A DNA stretch of 64,000 nt from Aquisalinus luteolus (GCF_009712425.2 NZ_VCJR02000002.1:806001-870000), one strand, 5' to 3'; counted from the first letter of the stretch, positions 1-8,674 are shown. Made by a program: numbers and translations. The notes: a model not told the origin generated them from the sequence alone.

Positions 1-519
1 AACATGGCTGCCGCAACCGGCGTCATCACCGTCGTCCTTCTCTGCATCCTGCTGAAAGGCAAGGTCGATGTAGGTATGGCGCTGAACGGTGCTATCGGCG
101 GTCTGGTTGTCATTACGGCCGAGCCGCTCGCACCGACCATTCCGATGGCGGCCCTGTGGGGCGTTATTGGTGGCGTTGCGATCTTCTTCGTTACCCCGCT
201 GCTTGAAGCCATGCGTATCGACGACGTCGTCGGTGCCATCCCGGCTCACCTTGCCTGCGGCATCATCGGCACGATGGTCGTTCCGTTCTCCTATCTTGGT
301 GTAGAAGACGGCCCGACCTTCCTCGGCCAGGCAGTCGGTGTCGGCTCGAATGCGATCTTCGTCTTCGGTACGTCGATCGTGCTGTGGTACCTCCTGCGCT
401 TCACCATCGGCATCCGCGCCGGTGCGAAGGAAGAGGACGAAGGCCTCGATGCGTCCGAAACCGGCGGTTCCGCCTATCCGGATTTCGTGCCGAAAGAAGT
501 ACCGGCGCTCGGCGAATAA
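1..519 (+). CDS. amt: Ammonium transporter, C-terminal part (5' end outside window)
   Basis: Amt/MEP/Rh-family channel moving ammonium across the inner membrane. Only the last 173 codons are present; the frame is open to base 1, so the true start lies upstream. Visible are several hydrophobic segments, the family-typical stretch DDVVGAIPAHLACGIIGT (normally just before the last membrane helices), and a short charged cytoplasmic tail ending in ALGE that would normally contact a PII protein. A clear rho-independent terminator follows about 70 bases after the stop, so this gene ends its transcript. glnK, the usual partner, is not visible and would have to be upstream. Confidence 0.93.
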   Translation, partial: NMAAATGVITVVLLCILLKGKVDVGMALNGAIGGLVVITAEPLAPTIPMAALWGVIGGVAIFFVTPLLEAMRIDDVVGAIPAHLACGIIGTMVVPFSYLGVEDGPTFLGQAVGVGSNAIFVFGTSIVLWYLLRFTIGIRAGAKEEDEGLDASETGGSAYPDFVPKEVPALGE

Positions 520-590
520 GCTGACGCCAAGCATACGGCAGCACTGCCTGAGCCACTTCGGTGAGGGGGGAGAGAGTGCTCCGCAAACAG

Positions 591-617
591 ACGGCCCGCT
601 TATGCGGGCCGTTTTTT
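591..617 (+). terminator. Rho-independent terminator after amt
   Basis: Perfect 9-bp stem ACGGCCCGC / GCGGGCCGT (591-599 and 604-612) with a 4-base loop, running directly into a T tract. Orientation and position fit the end of the ammonium transporter transcript. Confidence 0.9.
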
Positions 618-619
618 GT

Positions 620-982
620 TGTGTCGGTGGCCGGGGGTAATGCAGTTATCCCCGCCTGTCAGGCATCGGCTATCTTGACCCAGGCGTCCCGCCCGTAAGA
701 GAACCGCCATGGCCGCCGGAGCCATGGCGGGGCGGCGGGACCGGCGCAGCATGGCCCCCGTCCGTGGCACCCGGAGCGCACGGGCAGGGCGGCGAGTGAA
801 TGGTTGGCACGCGGAGCCTTTGCTTCGTGCCATTCCCGAGCCCTTGATGCCTGTAAGCCGCCGCGTGCGGGGCAACAGCCCTACATTTGCCTATAAGAGA
901 TATCTCGTGCCCCGCACGGTTTCTCTCCCCGCTATCCCTCCGGACCGTCAGGTTGCGGAGCTTGTCGTGCTGGCCAATAAAA
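620..982. other. Intergenic region with several strong inverted repeats, no gene recognised
   Basis: About 360 bases without a convincing coding frame; the reading frames that cross it are Arg/Pro-rich and run into the smc terminator. It holds three foldable elements. One is a compound hairpin at 686-741 (inner 10-bp arms 704-713 and 721-730, outer 8-bp arms GTCCCGCC and GGCGGGAC). The second is an imperfect hairpin near 798-836 (GGCACG with CGTGCC). The third is a perfect 11-bp inverted repeat, 864-874 with 908-918, with a 33-base loop containing GAGATATCTC. It may be an uncharacterised structured RNA or palindromic repeats; I recognise no known RNA family in it. Confidence 0.4.
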
Positions 983-1005
983 AAGCCCGGCAGTTCGCCG
1001 GGCTT
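983..1005 (-). terminator. Rho-independent terminator after smc
   Basis: Read on the minus strand, AAGCCCGG and CCGGGCTT arms (998-1005 pairing with 983-990) are followed by a run of T (the A-rich stretch 976-984 on the plus strand). It lies about 25 bases past the smc stop. Confidence 0.85.
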
Positions 1006-1027
1006 CTGAGTGGAATTGTTTCTTGCC

Positions 1028-4000
1028 TTACTCCGCCGCGACCATTTCCTCGGCGCGGTTGAGATCCACCGAGACGAGCTGGGACACGCCGCGCTCGATC
1101 ATCGTCACCCCATAGAGCCGGTCCATGCGCGACATGGTCAGGGCGTGGTGGGTGATGATGATGAACTTGGTCTCCGTGTCTTTTGCCATCTGGTCCAGCA
1201 TCGCGCAGAAGCGGTCGACATTGGCGTCGTCGAGGGGCGCATCGACCTCGTCGAGGACGCAGACCGGCGCCGGGTTCGACATGAACACGGCAAAGATCAG
1301 CGCGGTCGCCGTCAGGGCCTGTTCTCCGCCCGACATCAGCGACATGGAGGACAGTTTCTTGCCCGGCGGCGAGGCGAATATCTCAAGGCCGGCTTCCAGC
1401 GGATCGTCTGAATCCACCAGGCGCAGTTCGGCGCTGCCGCCACCGAAGAGGCGTACAAAGAGCGTCTGGAAGTGCTCGTTGACGGTATTGAAGGCATCGA
1501 GCAGGCGCTGGCGGCCTTCCTTGTTCAGGTTGCCGATGGCGGAGCGCAGCTTGCGGATCGCCTGTTCGCAATCCTCGCGCTCGACTGTCATGTCCTTAAG
1601 GCGCTGGTCGATCTCTTCCATCTCGACATCGGCGCGCAGGTTCACGCCGCCGAGATTCTCGCGCTCGCGCTTGTAGCGTTCAAGCTTGCGGTCGATCTCC
1701 TCGCGGGAGGGCAGGTCGGTGCCGTCCTTGTGTTCGGCAATCTCCAGCAGCTTTTCGGGTTCTGCCTCGCAGTTCTCCCGGGCAAGCTCTGTGGCGGAGC
1801 CGACACGCTCACGCGCCGCTTCCAGCTTGGCTTCCCGGCGGGCGCGTTCCTCGCGGGCGTTGACGGCTTCTGCTTCTGCTTCCTTCAGTGTACGGTCGGC
1901 GGTCCCGGCGGCTGACTGTGCTTCGGCAAAGGCATCGGCGGCATTGCGGCGGCGGGATTCGGCCGCTTCCAGTTCGGTGAACAGGCTCTTGCGCTTTTCT
2001 TCCACCGCTTCCGGAGCGCCCTGGGCGGCTTCCTGCGCGGCGATGGTTTCCGTCAGGCGGGTTTCGAGATCGCCGATACGTCCACCGGCGGTCTCCGCCC
2101 GGCTCGCCCAGACGCCCCGCTCGCGGGAGATTTCCTCAAGGCGCCTGGCGCGGATCTCCGCATCGCGGGCAAGGTCATTATAGGCAGCACGCGTCTCGCT
2201 TGCGGCATTGCGGCGCTCGGCCAGCAGCTCGCGGGCCGTTGCGACGGCATCGCGCAGGGCGCTCAGGTCCGGCAGGCGTGACAGGGCGTCCTCTCCCTCG
2301 CGCACGCTTGTCTCTGCCTCGGACTTGTCTTCGGACAGGCGCTCCAGCGATTCCGTCAGCGCAGAGAGCCGGGCGGAGGCCTGCTCGTATTTCTTCTCCA
2401 TCGTGGTGAGGGAGGAGAGCGCATCGCGGGCGATGCGGCGGGCATCTTTCAGCGATTGCTCCGTAGACGACACGGCACTGTCTGCCTCGCGCACGGCGGC
2501 GGCGGCAATGTCGTGGTCGCCGGAAATCGCGATCAGGCGTTCCTCGGCCTCATCGATGTCGGCGTTGAGGACTTCCAGCCGGTTGCGATGCTCGAGGCGG
2601 ATCGCGGCGGCGGTCTTGGCCTCGGCGCGTTGCACGAAGCCGTCCCAGCGCCACAGATCCCCGGCGCGGGAGACAAGCCGCTGGCCGGGCTGGAGTTTCG
2701 CAACCGCTTCCGGCGCGTCGGCAGCGTCGATGACACCGATCGCCTTCAGGCGGCGGGTCAGTGCGGGCGGCGCGGTGACGAGCGCAGCGAGGGCTTCTGC
2801 CTCCGGCGGCAGCGGCGCGGAGGAAAGCGGTTCTGCCCCGGCTTTCGACCAATGGCTCGCGGCCTCCTCATCGAGAGCGGCGTTCAGATCGTCGCCAAGC
2901 GCTGCGGCAAGCGCGTTTTCATACCCCGAGGCAACGCTGACGGATTCCAGCAGCGCCTCGAAACCATCATCCTCGCCGGCGGCGATGACGCGGCGAATGG
3001 CGTCTGCCTCTGCCTGCAATTCGACGAGATTGCGGTTCGCCTGGCTCTTCGGACCGCGCAGGGCTTCCTCGCGCTCGCGGGCCATGGAGCGGGCCTCGGC
3101 GGCACGCTGGGCCCGGGTCTCGCAACTCGTGACCTTTTCGTCGGATTCAGTGACCAGGCGGCGGGCTTCGGCGAGGGCCTGTTCTTCCGTGTCCGACAGT
3201 TTCAGCCCGGCGCGCTCCTCTTCCATGCGCGCGATCTGGCCGGTCAGGCGCTCGTAACGGCGGCGGGCCTCGTCGAGGCTTTGCGTCAGGGCGCGGCGTT
3301 CAGCTTCCTGCTCTGCAGCATCGGCATTCTTGCGCTCGTAATCGCTTTCAGCGTCGGACAGTTCCGCGGCTGCCGTATCACGGGCAGTGGCGGCGGCTTC
3401 CACGCGTCCGGCTTCGGCTTCCTGGCGCTCGCGCAGCTGGCCTTCCTCGGCCTCCAGCTGTTCCAGCGCCTGATCGGCATCGCCGCTCAGTTCCTTTTCG
3501 CGGGTGATGTCGCGCTCGATCTGGTCACGTTCCGACTGCAGACGATTTGCCTCGGCCTTTGCGCGGGCCAGCTCTGCATCGAGGCCTTCCATGGCGACAT
3601 TCAGCCGGTGCAGGGCGGCGGAGGCTTCGGCCTCCTTCATGCGCAGCGGCTCGACCGCTTCATGGGTCTTCAGCTGGGCGGCGGAGGCGGTGGCGGCGAC
3701 GCGGGCCGTTTCCTCGGTCAGCCCGTTGATCTCTGCCATCGCCGCTTCGGCGGCGGCGAGCGCCTCGGTTGCCTCGGCCCAGCGCAGATAGTTCGACATC
3801 GCCTCGGTACGGCGAATATCGCCCGACAAATTGCGATAACGGGTCGCCTGGCGGGCCTGGCGGGCAAGCGTTGCCCGCTGGGTTTCCAGTTCGCCGGTTA
3901 CATCATCGAGGCGTTCCAGGTTGGTCTCGGCAGCGCGCAAGCGCAGCTCGGCCTCATGACGTCGGGTATAAAGCCCGGTAATGCCCGCCGCTTCTTCCAG

Positions 4001-4498
4001 CAGTTTGCGGCGGTTGGCGGGCTTGGCGTTGATCAGCTCGGAAATCTGGCCCTGGCGGACGAGGGCCGGGGAGTTCGCGCCGGTCGAGGCATCGGCGAAC
4101 AGCAGCTGGATGTCGCGGGCGCGGGCTTCCTTGCCATTGACCTTGTAGATCGACTGCGAGCCTTCTTCCTTCTTCACGATGCGGCGGGAAATCTCCAGCA
4201 GATCGAGATCGTTGAACTCGACCGGCAGGTCCTTGCGGTCGTTCTGCACGGTCATGGTGACTTCGGCCCATTGCCGCGCGGGGCGCTGGGATGTGCCCGA
4301 GAAGATCATGTCTTCCATGCCGGACGAGCGCAGCGCCTTGGCGGAAGTGGCGCCCATGACCCAGCGAAGCGATTCCAGCAGGTTCGACTTGCCGCAGCCG
4401 TTCGGGCCGACAATGCCGGTCAGGCCCGGCCTGATCTCGAAATCGGTCGGCTCGACGAAGGATTTGAAGCCGACGAGGCGCAGCTTGTCGATTTTCAT
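1028..4498 (-). CDS. smc: Chromosome segregation protein SMC
   Basis: Condensin ATPase that, with ScpA/ScpB, compacts and segregates the chromosome. The 1,156-residue product has the full SMC plan: N-terminal ATPase half with Walker A GPNGCGKS (residues 31-38), a long Glu/Ala/Arg-rich coiled coil interrupted by a hinge, a second coil, then the C-terminal half with signature LMSGGEQ (about residue 1050) and Walker B VCVLDEVDAPLDD. I placed the start at MKIDKLRL (4498), where SMC homology begins, not at the longer frame at 4543. It lies downstream of two thiol-oxidoreductase genes and dciA on the same strand, but a 187-base gap and a CtrA-type box upstream suggest its own promoter. Confidence 0.97.
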   Translation of the reverse strand: MKIDKLRLVGFKSFVEPTDFEIRPGLTGIVGPNGCGKSNLLESLRWVMGATSAKALRSSGMEDMIFSGTSQRPARQWAEVTMTVQNDRKDLPVEFNDLDLLEISRRIVKKEEGSQSIYKVNGKEARARDIQLLFADASTGANSPALVRQGQISELINAKPANRRKLLEEAAGITGLYTRRHEAELRLRAAETNLERLDDVTGELETQRATLARQARQATRYRNLSGDIRRTEAMSNYLRWAEATEALAAAEAAMAEINGLTEETARVAATASAAQLKTHEAVEPLRMKEAEASAALHRLNVAMEGLDAELARAKAEANRLQSERDQIERDITREKELSGDADQALEQLEAEEGQLRERQEAEAGRVEAAATARDTAAAELSDAESDYERKNADAAEQEAERRALTQSLDEARRRYERLTGQIARMEEERAGLKLSDTEEQALAEARRLVTESDEKVTSCETRAQRAAEARSMAREREEALRGPKSQANRNLVELQAEADAIRRVIAAGEDDGFEALLESVSVASGYENALAAALGDDLNAALDEEAASHWSKAGAEPLSSAPLPPEAEALAALVTAPPALTRRLKAIGVIDAADAPEAVAKLQPGQRLVSRAGDLWRWDGFVQRAEAKTAAAIRLEHRNRLEVLNADIDEAEERLIAISGDHDIAAAAVREADSAVSSTEQSLKDARRIARDALSSLTTMEKKYEQASARLSALTESLERLSEDKSEAETSVREGEDALSRLPDLSALRDAVATARELLAERRNAASETRAAYNDLARDAEIRARRLEEISRERGVWASRAETAGGRIGDLETRLTETIAAQEAAQGAPEAVEEKRKSLFTELEAAESRRRNAADAFAEAQSAAGTADRTLKEAEAEAVNAREERARREAKLEAARERVGSATELARENCEAEPEKLLEIAEHKDGTDLPSREEIDRKLERYKRERENLGGVNLRADVEMEEIDQRLKDMTVEREDCEQAIRKLRSAIGNLNKEGRQRLLDAFNTVNEHFQTLFVRLFGGGSAELRLVDSDDPLEAGLEIFASPPGKKLSSMSLMSGGEQALTATALIFAVFMSNPAPVCVLDEVDAPLDDANVDRFCAMLDQMAKDTETKFIIITHHALTMSRMDRLYGVTMIERGVSQLVSVDLNRAEEMVAAE

Positions 4499-4604
4499 GC
4501 GCTTTTCTTTCCACTGGGCGCAAGGGCAGAACCCCGACACCACTATTCTAACCCCTTAATTTCCAACAGTTCCAGCCGCGCGATCGCTCCGATGGCTGAT
4601 ACCG

Positions 4605-4619
4605 TTAAGAAAGGGTTAA
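4605..4619 (-). promoter_or_regulatory. CtrA-type binding site upstream of smc
   Basis: On the minus strand the site reads TTAA-CCCTTTC-TTAAC, an exact TTAA-N7-TTAAC match to the CtrA consensus of alphaproteobacteria. It is about 105 bases upstream of the smc start in the gap after the thiol-oxidoreductase gene. Binding is inferred from sequence only. Confidence 0.55.
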
Positions 4620-4685
4620 ACTGGCCCGATTCTGTGCCCAAGCCACTGCCCGGGTCCATTCTGTGGAAAATGGGCCTGCCGGCAG

Positions 4686-5477
4686 CTAGTGATTGTGGTC
4701 GTGCGCGTGCGCCATGGTGATTTCCGGCAGCGCGGGCAGGTCGGCAGGCGGCGTTGCGCCGGCATCCGTCAGGGCGGCATCAATCAACTCGAAATAGCCC
4801 TCATAAGTGGCGGAATTGTAGCCCTCCAGCTTGCTGTCACTGATCACGAAGGAGGGGGTGCCGCCGATCTGGTGCTTTTCCATGCCCATGCGAACATTTT
4901 CATTGATCGCATCGAAAACGGCATCGCTGTTGATGCATTCCAGCAATTCAGGTTCCGTCAGATCGGCTTCCACGACATAGCTGCTCAGATGGGCTTCATA
5001 TTCCGGGCTGACCCAGTCGACCTGATGCTCGAACAGGGTGTCGACCATGGAGAAATAGGCATCGCTGCCTTTCTGGGCTGCCGCACAGCGGGCGATGGAA
5101 GCGCCCAGATAGGAGAGCTGCGGCGGGGCCGTGGGGAAGTCCCGGAATTCGAACCGGACGAGGCCGGGCTCGATGTAATGTTCCTGCAGAATTGGAAAGA
5201 CATATTCGTGATACGCCGCGCAGTGCGGGCAGGTGACGGACGCATATTCGATCAGGGTGATCGGTGCTTCTGCCTCGCCAAGGACCATCGCTTCGGTCCC
5301 CGGAACAGGGGGCGTATCATCTTCAACGATGATTTCTGCGTCCGACCCGTTCCCGGCAGCGGCTGACTGGCCGTCCTCTGCGACCGGATCAACCGGCTCA
5401 TTGTCAGCTTCGCTCTGGTCGCAGGCAACCATGACGAGGGCAGCCGAGACGGCCACAAAGAACCTTGTTGCGTTCAT
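4686..5477 (-). CDS. DsbA-like thiol oxidoreductase lipoprotein with CPHC active site
   Basis: Predicted periplasmic disulfide oxidoreductase, membrane-tethered as a lipoprotein. From the ATG at 5477 (GGAG about 11 bases upstream) it is 263 residues: a hydrophobic signal ending in a lipobox-like VMVAC (Cys19), an acidic linker, then a DsbA/thioredoxin domain with active-site C83-P-H-C86 in the context YASVTCPHCAAYH. A cis-Pro loop candidate is GGTPSFVIS. The C-terminus is His-rich (AHAHDHNH), which could bind metal. It follows a paralogue by 22 bases and is part of the mutY-dciA-dsbA-smc arrangement common in alphaproteobacteria. The longer frame to 5567 would bury the signal peptide. Confidence 0.88.
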   Translation of the reverse strand: MNATRFFVAVSAALVMVACDQSEADNEPVDPVAEDGQSAAAGNGSDAEIIVEDDTPPVPGTEAMVLGEAEAPITLIEYASVTCPHCAAYHEYVFPILQEHYIEPGLVRFEFRDFPTAPPQLSYLGASIARCAAAQKGSDAYFSMVDTLFEHQVDWVSPEYEAHLSSYVVEADLTEPELLECINSDAVFDAINENVRMGMEKHQIGGTPSFVISDSKLEGYNSATYEGYFELIDAALTDAGATPPADLPALPEITMAHAHDHNH

Positions 5478-5499
5478 CACCTGCGAGCTCCGTTTCTTC

Positions 5500-6369
5500 T
5501 TACTCGGTCTCTTCGTCAGAAGGCGTTTCTGCCGGAGCCTCTGCCGGTGTTTCGGAAGGGGCAGCACCCTCGGTCGGTGTCACTGCTTCCTGTTCTACGG
5601 CAGAATCCTGTGCAGGCGCATCAGCGGGCGGTTCGACACCGGCCTCGACCAGTTTCTCATCCAGCATGTCGAAGAAATCGGCATAGGTGCGGTACCCGCT
5701 CAGCTCGTCGCCATCAACGAGGAAGGTTGGTGTGGAATCAACGCCATATTCGTCGCGGCCGATGCGGACATTGTCGTTGATCGCGCCGATGATCTCGTCA
5801 CGGCCGACACAGGCGCGGAAGGCTTCTTCGGACAGGCCGGCCTGGGCGGCATAGGACAGGATCTCAGACTGGAAATTCGTCTGGTTCACCCATTTCTGCT
5901 GGTTATTGAACAGCGTGCCGACCATGGCGAAATAGGCCTGCGAACCCTTGCTGTCAGCGGCGCAGCGGGCAAGGGCCGAGCCGAGATAGGACAGCTGGGC
6001 CGGAGCGGTCGGGAATTCCCGGTACTCCAGCTTCACCTTGCCGGTGTCGATATATTTCTCCTTCAGCTCGGGATAGGCATTGACGTGAAATGCCGCGCAG
6101 GCTCCGCAGGTGACGGAGGCGTATTCGACCAGCAGGACCGGCGCGTCCGGATCGCCGAGGATCATCGCCTGCGTGCCAGGCGAATTCGGGTTGCCGACAT
6201 CGGTGCCAGCCGCCGCATTATTGTCGGTCGAAACCTCTGTGCCGCTCGTGGTCGTCCCGCCAGTGTTTGTCGTGTCACCATTATCGTCATTGCCGCAGGC
6301 GATCAGCGCGAGAGAAGCGCCAAGCGCGGCGATGAGGGATAAGGGCTTCGAAGTGATAAGAGCGGTCAT
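5500..6369 (-). CDS. DsbA-like thiol oxidoreductase lipoprotein with CGAC active site
   Basis: A paralogue of the next gene downstream: 289 residues with lipoprotein signal ending LALIAC (Cys25), a Thr/Asn-rich linker, then a DsbA/thioredoxin domain with C88-G-A-C91 in YASVTCGACAAFH and a cis-Pro loop DSTPTFLVD. The dipeptide between the cysteines differs from its neighbour (GA versus PH), implying a different redox potential or substrate set. A Pro/Glu/Ala-rich acidic tail of about 45 residues follows the fold. The 22-base spacing to the downstream gene suggests one transcript. Confidence 0.88.
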   Translation of the reverse strand: MTALITSKPLSLIAALGASLALIACGNDDNGDTTNTGGTTTSGTEVSTDNNAAAGTDVGNPNSPGTQAMILGDPDAPVLLVEYASVTCGACAAFHVNAYPELKEKYIDTGKVKLEYREFPTAPAQLSYLGSALARCAADSKGSQAYFAMVGTLFNNQQKWVNQTNFQSEILSYAAQAGLSEEAFRACVGRDEIIGAINDNVRIGRDEYGVDSTPTFLVDGDELSGYRTYADFFDMLDEKLVEAGVEPPADAPAQDSAVEQEAVTPTEGAAPSETPAEAPAETPSDEETE

Positions 6370-6502
6370 TGCTCGATCCTTTGTCTGGTGCCACCGGGCA
6401 GCCGGATGGCCTGTCGTTCAAAACATCTCGCAACCTCGCCGATTGCGCGGATCAGTGCAAGGCCCTGCTACGTTAACTGGCGGTATCTTGAAGCACGGAT
6501 AC

Positions 6503-7018
6503 TCAGTGCTTGCCCTGCCCGGTATCCTGGTCCGGATCGTTCTGCCGCGCCTCTATCAGCCCGCGCATCCGCAACAGGGCATCCTGCAACCCTTGCGATG
6601 GCGGGGCTAGGGGCACCGTCTTGTCTTGTGGGGGCATGACCGGGCGGGAATAGGACGGGCCTTTTTGCGCCTTTGCGCCTGCAGCACCGGTCTGGCGGAT
6701 GAGCAGGCGCGTGACAGTACCCTTGCCCAGCACGCGATTGACCCTGTCGATCAGCTCCGCCTGGCGGTATTGCAGCTGCATTGCCGCAGCGCCATTGGCG
6801 ACGGCAACTTCCAGCGAGCGGGCGCGACCGGCGGCTTTGAGACGTACCGGGCGGCACAGCCGCGCAATCTCGCTGCCCGCGATCTCGTGCCAGTCAGCGG
6901 CGAGACGCGGGTCCATCGCGCCGGATTTGGAGGCTAACGCGGCCAGCAGCTTTCCCATCTCGCGGGAGAGATGCGGTGGCGGCGAGCGGCGCGGCTTGGT
7001 CTGAAAGGGTTGGGCCAT
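6503..7018 (-). CDS. dciA: DciA/DUF721 family protein (replicative helicase loader candidate)
   Basis: 171 residues with the DUF721 core WHEIAGSEIARLCRPVRL...LEVAVANGAAAMQLQYRQAELIDRVN. DciA proteins load the DnaB helicase in bacteria lacking DnaC/DnaI; in alphaproteobacteria the gene typically sits between mutY and dsbA/smc, as here. A basic N-terminus (QTKPRRSPPPHLSR) precedes the KH-like domain, and the tail is disordered and polar. The start at 7018 is the first ATG of the frame. The family assignment is firm; the loader function is inherited from homologues. Confidence 0.85.
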   Translation of the reverse strand: MAQPFQTKPRRSPPPHLSREMGKLLAALASKSGAMDPRLAADWHEIAGSEIARLCRPVRLKAAGRARSLEVAVANGAAAMQLQYRQAELIDRVNRVLGKGTVTRLLIRQTGAAGAKAQKGPSYSRPVMPPQDKTVPLAPPSQGLQDALLRMRGLIEARQNDPDQDTGQGKH

Positions 7019-7095
7019 GCCAGCGAGTATAGACTATGGCGGGCCATGGGGGACAGGCCAAATGGCATGATCTGGAAAACGTTTCAGTCAAAGAA

Positions 7096-7119
7096 AAGGC
7101 GCCCGGTGAGGGGCGCCTT
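7096..7119 (-). terminator. Rho-independent terminator
   Basis: A 9-bp perfect stem (7096-7104 with 7111-7119, core GGCGCC) and six-base loop. On the minus strand it is followed by TTTTCTTT, so it fits the end of the small acidic membrane protein gene. Confidence 0.75.
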
Positions 7120-7142
7120 GTGAAATAAAGTCTGACTGGCGA

Positions 7143-7412
7143 CTATCGTTTTTCCGGCTCGCCTGCATCGTCGTCATTGGGAATGTTGACGCCATCATCA
7201 TCGACGACTTCGTCTTCCTCACCATTGGCGTCGTCATCCGGTGCGTCGACGTCATAGGTCGGTATATCGACGGAAAGCTCCTGCGTGCCGGTACGCGTCA
7301 CTTCAGGTCCGACAAAGGCGATTTCGCCATTCTCGATATCGGTATCTGTGAAATACATCCAGGCCCCGGCGACAATCACCACGACTAGGATTACAGCAAA
7401 CAATCGTCCCAT
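7143..7412 (-). CDS. Small anchored acidic protein, function unknown
   Basis: 89 residues: one hydrophobic N-terminal helix (LFAVILVVVIVAGAWMYF) followed by an extracytoplasmic domain whose last third is almost all Asp/Glu (DDDANGEEDEVVDDDG). I chose the ATG at 7412 because GGAGG lies six bases upstream; the in-frame ATG at 7424 would overlap that ribosome site. The ribosome site sits in the loop of a 7-bp inverted repeat. It has its own terminator, so it is probably monocistronic. I do not recognise a family. Confidence 0.7.
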   Translation of the reverse strand: MGRLFAVILVVVIVAGAWMYFTDTDIENGEIAFVGPEVTRTGTQELSVDIPTYDVDAPDDDANGEEDEVVDDDGVNIPNDDDAGEPEKR

Positions 7413-7430
7413 TTGAACCTCCATTCAAAT
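7411..7430 (-). promoter_or_regulatory. Inverted repeat enclosing the ribosome-binding site
   Basis: ATTTGAA (7411-7417) and TTCAAAT (7424-7430) form perfect 7-bp arms with a 6-base loop, TGGAGG on the minus strand, which is the ribosome-binding site of the small acidic protein. The arm nearest the gene includes the first bases of the start codon. Such a hairpin could damp translation, or the palindrome could be a protein-binding site. Confidence 0.4.
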
Positions 7431-7571
7431 CAATGCCTGCCTAACCCCGAACAGGGTAAATTGTTCCCTGCGATGATTTGCGAGAACAGGCACACAGAGC
7501 GGTTTACGCTGGAACTTGCCTTGTCTATCAATGCTTTCCCTGAAAACGCCTGCATCCCGAAAGTGCCCCGA

Positions 7572-8621
7572 ATGATCGATGCTGCCTTGCTGGACTGGTA
7601 TGACCGTCATGCCCGGGTCTTGCCCTGGAGGACTGGCCCGGCGGCGCGCAAGCGGGGCGAGCGGCCCGATCCATACCGGGTCTGGCTGTCCGAAGTGATG
7701 CTGCAGCAGACGACGGTTGCGACCGTGACGCCGCGCTATGCCCGCTTCCTCGAGCTTTTCCCGACGGTCGAGGCGCTGGCTGCAGCACCGGTGGAGGACG
7801 TGCTCGCCGAATGGGCGGGGCTTGGCTATTATGCCCGCGCCCGCAACCTGCATAAATGCGCACAGGTCGTGGCCGGGGAGCATGGTGGAGTATTTCCGCA
7901 GACGGAAGAAGGCCTGCTGGCCCTGCCGGGCATCGGCGCCTATACCGCCGCAGCAATCGCGGCCATTGCCTTCGATGAGCCCGCCGTGGTGATGGACGGC
8001 AATATCGAGCGTGTCATGGCGCGTCTGTTCGCAGTCGAGACACCCTTGCCGGATGCCAAGCCGGTGCTGCGCGACCATGCTGCCAGCCTGACGCCAGACA
8101 AGAGACCGGGCGATTATGCACAGGCGCTGATGGATCTGGGGGCGACGATCTGTACACCCCGCAACCCGGCCTGTGCCCTGTGCCCGCTGCGGGAGAAATG
8201 CATCGCGCAAAAGAACGCCATTCAGGCCGACCTGCCGCGCAAGAAGAAGAAGGCAGCCAAGCCGACCCGCTTCGGCACGGCATTTCATATCACCCGCAAG
8301 GGTGATGGTGCCGTGCTGCTGGTACGCCGGCCCGACAAGGGACTGCTTGGCGGCATGCTTGCTTTTCCCGCAACAGAATGGGGAGAGCGGGCGGACGCCG
8401 AACCGCCCATCAAGGCCGCCTGGTTGAAGGCCGATGAGCCGGTGCGCCACACCTTCACCCATTTCCATCTGGAAATGGATGTCTGGATGGTGACCGTGTC
8501 GGACGCCGCTGCGCGCAAGGCACAAAAGGCACTGCAAGGGGAGTGGCATCCCGACCCGGCCATGGCGGGCCTGCCCACCGTTTTTCGCAAGGTTCTGGAT
8601 GTGACAAACCGCGATAAATGA
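7572..8621 (+). CDS. mutY: A/G-specific adenine glycosylase MutY
   Basis: Removes adenine mispaired with 8-oxoguanine (GO base-excision repair). 349 residues from the ATG at 7572. Visible are catalytic Glu41 in SEVMLQQT, the helix-hairpin-helix LPGIGAYTA (118-126), catalytic Asp142 in VVMDGN, and the [4Fe-4S] ligands C194-x6-C201-x2-C204-x5-C210. A C-terminal NUDIX-like 8-oxoG recognition domain follows (GDGAVLLVRRPDKGLLGGML, then HTFTHFHLEM). The upstream frame extension to 7413 lacks homology and overlaps the divergent small gene. It is divergent from the dciA-dsbA-smc group, as often found in alphaproteobacteria. Confidence 0.96.
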   Translation: MIDAALLDWYDRHARVLPWRTGPAARKRGERPDPYRVWLSEVMLQQTTVATVTPRYARFLELFPTVEALAAAPVEDVLAEWAGLGYYARARNLHKCAQVVAGEHGGVFPQTEEGLLALPGIGAYTAAAIAAIAFDEPAVVMDGNIERVMARLFAVETPLPDAKPVLRDHAASLTPDKRPGDYAQALMDLGATICTPRNPACALCPLREKCIAQKNAIQADLPRKKKKAAKPTRFGTAFHITRKGDGAVLLVRRPDKGLLGGMLAFPATEWGERADAEPPIKAAWLKADEPVRHTFTHFHLEMDVWMVTVSDAAARKAQKALQGEWHPDPAMAGLPTVFRKVLDVTNRDK

Positions 8622-8674
8622 TCAGGTTACGGCATTGAATGTGCCCTATCATAGGCCGGGAAATCATGCAGACG

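Noticed and set aside
709-1062. 117-codon frame between amt and smc
   Set aside because: Arg/Pro-rich, runs through the smc terminator into smc, and has no ribosome site or family resemblance.
2456-4720. 754-codon open frame on the plus strand opposite smc
   Set aside because: It is an antisense shadow of a G+C-rich gene; the opposite strand encodes a complete SMC with all motifs, and the frame has no recognisable domain.
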